This document shows, one piece after another, positions 59,175-64,000 of a DNA stretch of 64,000 nt (its first letter is position 1; each line of letters opens with the position of its first letter). The DNA is from Sextonia rubra. Lineage: Eukaryota; Streptophyta; Magnoliopsida; Laurales; Lauraceae. The stretch covers positions 1,002,501 through 1,066,500 of the forward strand of contig JASUAD010000031.1 of assembly GCA_037013555.1 (NCBI GenBank), given 5' to 3'. The notes under the pieces are model-generated. The model was not told the origin of the DNA. It made no database searches and was given only the letters and a program-made list of their open reading frames with translations. The position numbers and the translations under genes are program-made.

Positions 59175-61675
59175 TAGCATGGCGTATATTCAAAAGCAAT
59201 GAGTTCATCGGAAGAAAATTTCTCATTCAAAAGAAAATGAATGGTTAAGAAGAAAGGAATTCATTGAGAACCAAGAAGTACACCCCGAAGTAAAGAGTTC
59301 TCCAGATGAAAATAGTTCATTTAGTATCAAGGTGTGCATACGGAGGAAAGGGCACATCGGATGGAAATAGTTAAGGCGGGAGATAAGAGTTTACTTAGAA
59401 GTAAACAGGAAAAAGTTCATCACATGAATGGTTCACATCCAGAGCCAAGGAGTTCATTAAGAAGAAAGGAGAACATTTGGAAGTGAGCAGTTCATTTCGA
59501 TAGATTGAGTCGTTCAGAAGAAAAGAGTTCGCCTAGAGGAAATGTGTTCATTGAAGGAAATGTGTTTATTCTGAAGCGTGGAGTTTATTCAACGCTAGGA
59601 GTTCATTTAGAAGCACAGAGTTCATTGAAAGCAGGGAGTTCAGTCAGAAGCAAAGAGTTCGTTGAAAAGCAAATAGTTCAATTGGAAGTGAAGAGCTCAC
59701 TAAAAGAAAAGAATTCGTTCCAAAGAAGCTAGTCCGTTAAGATGAATAGAGTTCGCTCAGAAGCAAGGAGTACATTAAATAGCAAAGAGCTGATCAGAAG
59801 AAATGAGTTCATTCCGAAGCGAGGAGTGTATACAAGAGCAAAGAGTTCATCAGTAGAAAAAACTTGATTCGGAAGGAAAGAGTTCTTCACAAGAAAATAC
59901 TTGATTCAGAAGAAAAGTGTTCGTCGTTGTAAGGAGTGCATTTAGAAGCAAAGAGTTCAGTTCAAAAGTTTTTTTATGGACGATAAATTAAGGTTTCAAA
60001 ATTAAACAGGGGCAAAGCCAAATATATTCTCGAAGGAGTCCCGAAAAGGGAAACAAAGGAAACGGAAAGCCTGCAAGCAAACCCACATCCCACGTGTCAT
60101 TGGAAAAGCCAAGAAACAATGCTCAGAAAATAGAGCTCATACCCAAACCCTAGGTTAGGAAAAACCCACATCACGAGCCAAGAAAATGCAATCAACTAAG
60201 TGAAGCAGTGGTATTAAAATCTGATACTTTCAAATGAGAAGGGATCAAAGCGTGCTGCTTGACTTTCTTACTTAATCCAGTAGCAGAAGGAGACAATGCG
60301 GCATAAGTCGCTAGAGAATGATCGAGAGAGACAACCAACTTTCTGAGTTGATCCTAAGAAAAGAGTTCGTTTAGAAGAAAAGCATTCCATCTGAAGCAAT
60401 GCGTTCATTCCAAAACAAAGTGTCCATCGCAAAATCGAGTTCGTTAAGAAGAATTGGTTTATGGTAAGGAAAGAGTGCAACGGGAAGCAGAGAGTTCATT
60501 TTGATGTAAAGAGTTCATTCAAGCAAAACGAGTTCAATCAAAAGCAAGGTTGTCATTCAGGGGCGAAGGGTTCATTAAGATGCGCCTAGCTGATCAGTAG
60601 AAAAGAGTTCATTTAGAAGAAATGAGTTCACGAGAGGAAATGACTTTATACAGAAGAATAGAGTTCATTCAGAAGGAAGACATTCATTCGAAATAAGGAG
60701 TTCGTCTAAAAGTTAGGAGTTCATATGGTACGTTCCACTTTGGAATCAAAGAGTTCTTTGGTAATAAAGATTTCATTGAAAGGAAAGAGTTGATTAAGAG
60801 GTGAGGACAACACTCAGGGCAAAGTGTTAAACAGAAGAAAAAAGTTCGATCACCGGACAAGAGTTCCTTCGGACCGAAAGAGTACAGTTTGAAGTGAAAT
60901 GTTCATGCAAAGAAGACAGTTCATTTAAAAGCGTGTACTCAAAAGCAAATAGTTCATTAAGTAGCTAACAATTCATCAAAAGAGAGGACTTCATTCAACG
61001 AGGGGGAGCTCAGTCAAACGAACATAGTTCATTCGAAAGCAACAAGTACATTCGGAAGGGAAGACTTCGATCAGATGCAAAGAGTTACTCAGATGAAAGG
61101 AGTTCGTTCATAAGGAAAGTTTACATTCATAGGCATGGCATTCACGCGGAAGCAAAGTATTCTTCAGAAGAAAAGTGTCCATTGTGAAGAAACAAGAGCA
61201 TTAAAGAGAAAGTAGCTAATCTGAAGAAAATAGTTAATTTAGAGGAAAAGAGTTTTTTCAGAACCAAATGACAAATAGCTCATTAGAGGGGAAAAGATGA
61301 TTCAAAACAGTGGATCTCAGTCAAATGCAAGGCGTTCAGTCAGAACCAAAGCGAATTCATTCAAATGCTCAGTTGAGGAAATGATTTTGTTCCGAATAAG
61401 CCAGTTTATTACAAAGGATAGAGTTCACGCAGAAAGAAGGAGCACAGTATTAGGCAAAGAGTTGATCAGGAGAAATGAGTTCGTTCGGAAGAAATGAGCC
61501 CATTCTGAAGAAAGGATTATAAACAGAAGCAAAGAGTTCATCAGGAAAAATGACTTCATTTAGAAGAAATGATGTCATCCTAAAGCAAGGCGCACATTTC
61601 AAAGCGAAGAGTTGAACACCAGAAGAAAGTTTTTTAGAAAAATTGATTTCCTTCAGAAGAAGTGAGTTCATATAG
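59175..61675. repeat. Macrosatellite unit 16, 2501 bp, consensus-like
   Basis: Indistinguishable from units 14 and 15 at the diagnostic sites I checked, suggesting that 14-16 are the most recent duplicates. Confidence 0.95.
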
Positions 61676-64000
61676 TAGCATGGCGTATATTCAAAAGCAA
61701 TGAGTTCATCGGAAGAAAATTTCTCATTCAAAAGAAAATGAATGGTTAAGAAGAAAGGAATTCATTGAGAACCAAGAAGTACACCCCGAAGTAAAGAGTT
61801 CTCCAGATGAAAATAGTTCATTTAGTATCAAGGTGTGCATACGGAGGAAAGGGCACATCGGATGGAAATAGTTAAGGCGGGAGATAAGAGTTTACTTAGA
61901 AGTAAACAGGAAAAAGTTCATCACATGAATGGTTCACATCCAGAGCCAAGGAGTTCATTAAGAAGAAAGGAGAACATTTGGAAGTGAGCAGTTCATTTCG
62001 ATAGATTGAGTCGTTCAGAAGAAAAGAGTTCGCCTAGAGGAAATGTGTTCATTGAAGGAAATGTGTTTATTCTGAAGCGTGGAGTTTATTCAACGCTAGG
62101 AGTTCATTTAGAAGCACAGAGTTCATTGAAAGCAGGGAGTTCAGTCAGAAGCAAAGAGTTCGTTGAAAAGCAAATAGTTCAATTGGAAGTGAAGAGCTCA
62201 CTAAAAGAAAAGAATTCGTTCCAAAGAAGCTAGTCCGTTAAGATGAATAGAGTTCGCTCAGAAGCAAGGAGTACATTAAATAGCAAAGAGCTGATCAGAA
62301 GAAATGAGTTCATTCCGAAGCGAGGAGTGTATACAAGAGCAAAGTGTTCATAGTAGAAAAAACTTGATTCGGAAGGAAAGAGTTCTTCACAAGAAAATAC
62401 TTGATTCAGAAGAAAAGTGTTCGTCGTTGTAAGGAGTGCATTTAGAAGCAAAGAGTTCAGTTCAAAAGTTTTTTTATGGACGATAAATTAAGGTTTCAAA
62501 ATTAAACAGGGGCAAAGCCAAATATATTCTCGAAGGAGTCCCGAAAAGGGAAACAAAGGAAACGGAAAGCCTGCAAGCAAACCCACATCCCACGTGTCAT
62601 TGGAAAAGCCAAGAAACAATGCTCAGAAAATAGAGCTCATACCCAAACCCTAGGTTAGGAAAAACCCACATCACGAGCCAAGAAAATGCAATCAACTAAG
62701 TGAAGCAGTGGTATTAAAATCTGATACTTTCAAATGAGAAGGGATCAAAGCGTGCTGCTTGACTTTCTTACTTAATCCAGTAGCAGAAGGAGACAATGCG
62801 GCATAAGTCGCTAGAGAATGATCGAGAGAGACAACCAACTTTCTGAGTTGATCCTAAGAAAAGAGTTCGTTTAGAAGAAAAGCATTCCATCTGAAGCAAT
62901 GCGTTCATTCCAAAACAAAGTGTCCATCGCAAAATCGAGTTCGTTAAGAAGAATTGGTTTATGGTAAGGAAAGAGTGCAACGGGAAGCAGAGAGTTCATT
63001 TTGATGTAAAGAGTTCATTCAAGCAAAACGAGTTCAATCAAAAGCAAGGTTGTCATTCAGGGGCGAAGGGTTCATTAAGATGCGCCTAGCTGATCAGTAA
63101 AAAAGAGTTCATTTAGAAGAAATGAGTTCACGAGAGGAAATGACTTTATACAGAAGAATAGAGTTCATTCAGAAGGAAGACATTCATTCGAAATAAGGAG
63201 TTCGTCTAAAAGTTAGGAGTTCATATGGTACGTTCCACTTTGGAATCAAAGAGTTCTTTGGTAATAAAGATTTCATTGAAAGGAAAGAGTTGATTAAGAG
63301 GTGAGGAAAACACTCAGGGCAAAGTGTTAAACGGAAGAAAAAAGTTCGATCACCGGACAAGAGTTCCTTCGGACCGAAAGAGTACAGTTTGAAGTGAAAT
63401 GTTCATGCAAAGAAGACAGTTCATTTAAAAGCGTGTACTCAAAAGCAAATAGTTCATTAAGTAGCTAATAATTCATCAAAAGAGAGGACTTCATTCAACG
63501 AGGGGGAGCTCAGTCAAACGAACATAGTTCATTCGAAAGCAACAAGTACATTCGGAAGGGAAGACTTCGATCAGATGCAAAGAGTTACTCAGATGAAAGG
63601 AGTTCGTTCATAAGGAAAGTTTACATTCATAGGCATGGCATTCACGCGGAAGCAAAGTATTCTTCAGAAGAAAAGTGTCCATTGTGAAGAAACAAGAGCA
63701 TTAAAAAGAAAGTAGCTAATCTGAAGAAAATAGTTAATTTAGAGGAAAAGAGTTTTTTCAGAACCAAATGACAAATAGCTCATTAGAGGGGAAAAGATGA
63801 TTCAAAACAGTGGATCTCAGTCAAATGCAAGGCGTTCAGTCAGAACCAAAACGAATTCATTCAAATGCTCAGTTGAGGAAATGATTTTGTTCCGAATAAG
63901 CCAGTTTATTACAAAGGATAGAGTTCACGCAGAAAGAAGGAGCACAGTATTAGGCAAAGAGTTGATCAGGAGAAATGAGTTCGTTCGGAAGAAATGAGCC
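61676..64000. repeat. Macrosatellite unit 17, partial (window end)
   Basis: It shares the one-base deletion near 62349 with unit 11, AAACGGAAG (63330) with units 7 and 9, TTAAAAAGAAAG (63700) with units 6-8, and GTGAGGAAAACACTC (63301) with divergent unit 4. Private: GCAAAGTGTTCATAG near 62340, CAGTAAAAAAGAG near 63096, GCTAATAATTC near 63464. It is the most mixed of the late units. Confidence 0.94.

Larger units (their letters stand above)
21702..64000. repeat. ~2.5-kb macrosatellite array, 17 units, runs off the window
   Basis: The landmark TAGCATGGCGTATATTCA and its variants recur at 21702, 24215, 26678, 29204, 31665 and then every 2501 bp to 61676 (2500 for unit 11). Inside a unit almost everything except a ~387-bp core is a degenerate 19-bp minisatellite, consensus near GAGTTCATTCAGAAGMAAR, about 110 copies per unit. 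Short open frames of 66, 70, 75 and 93 codons recur in each late unit because the DNA is homogenised; they have minisatellite-type low complexity and no start context or domain, so they are not annotated as genes. No promoter, RNA gene or retroelement coding is seen in the array. Confidence 0.97.

Noticed and set aside
31439..64000. Recurrent open frames of 93, 75, 70 and 66 codons in every 2.5-kb unit, apparently conserved 9-13 times
   Set aside because: Conservation is at the DNA level because units are homogenised, and frames on both strands are equally conserved. The products are low-complexity readings of a 19-bp repeat, which rotates through all frames. Units 1-4 break most of them.
21702..64000. 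CRISPR-like array of short repeats (19-bp motif) with spacers
   Set aside because: Units are contiguous and degenerate, with no unique spacers and no cas genes; the genome is eukaryotic. It is a minisatellite.

Overview
The window is nuclear DNA of a flowering plant and contains no ordinary host protein gene. Three things point to this: a Sirevirus-type Ty1/copia retrotransposon, degenerate 18S-5.8S-26S rDNA whose ITS1 keeps the conserved angiosperm GGCRY...GYGYCAAGGAA motif, and large satellite arrays. It looks like rDNA-derived heterochromatin beside or away from a nucleolar organiser. The species cannot be named from sequence alone.

Layout. (1) 1-12196: a Sirevirus-like copia element on the minus strand. 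Its 5' LTR (10569-12196), primer binding site, gag, protease, integrase, RT, RNase H, an extra 3' ORF, the polypurine tract and the start of the 3' LTR (1-463, cut by the window edge) are all recognisable. It is dead: frameshifts and several premature stops, and its gag is split by a 2852-bp TG...CA element (7486-10337) with a perfect 5-bp duplication, probably the solo LTR of another retrotransposon. (2) 12197-15333: an rDNA unit on the minus strand (5' part of 26S, ITS2, 5.8S, ITS1, and 18S lacking its 5' end). It carries many transition mutations at universally conserved positions, so it is a pseudogene unit; the copia element sits inside its 26S. (3) 15334-15959: unassigned spacer, probably degenerate ETS/IGS. 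(4) 15960-21701: about 36 tandem monomers of ~157 bp, with a ~1.37-kb higher-order repeat and a terminal 315-bp dimer zone; on the rDNA strand they lie upstream of 18S, where IGS subrepeats would be. (5) 21702-64000: seventeen head-to-tail copies of a ~2.5-kb macrosatellite that runs off the window. Each copy is about 110 degenerate 19-bp units (consensus near GAGTTCATTCAGAAGMAAR) around a ~387-bp non-repetitive core that has the look of a retroposon 3' end. Units 1-4 are divergent and vary in length (2461-2526 bp). From about 31430 onward units are almost exactly 2501 bp and nearly identical, with a few shared point variants in a mosaic pattern.

No genes here work together in a pathway. The interest is architectural: nested retrotransposons inside a methylation-decayed rDNA unit, flanked by an IGS-like satellite and by a three-level tandem repeat (19 bp, 2.5 kb, over 42 kb) that shows a sharp homogenisation boundary.
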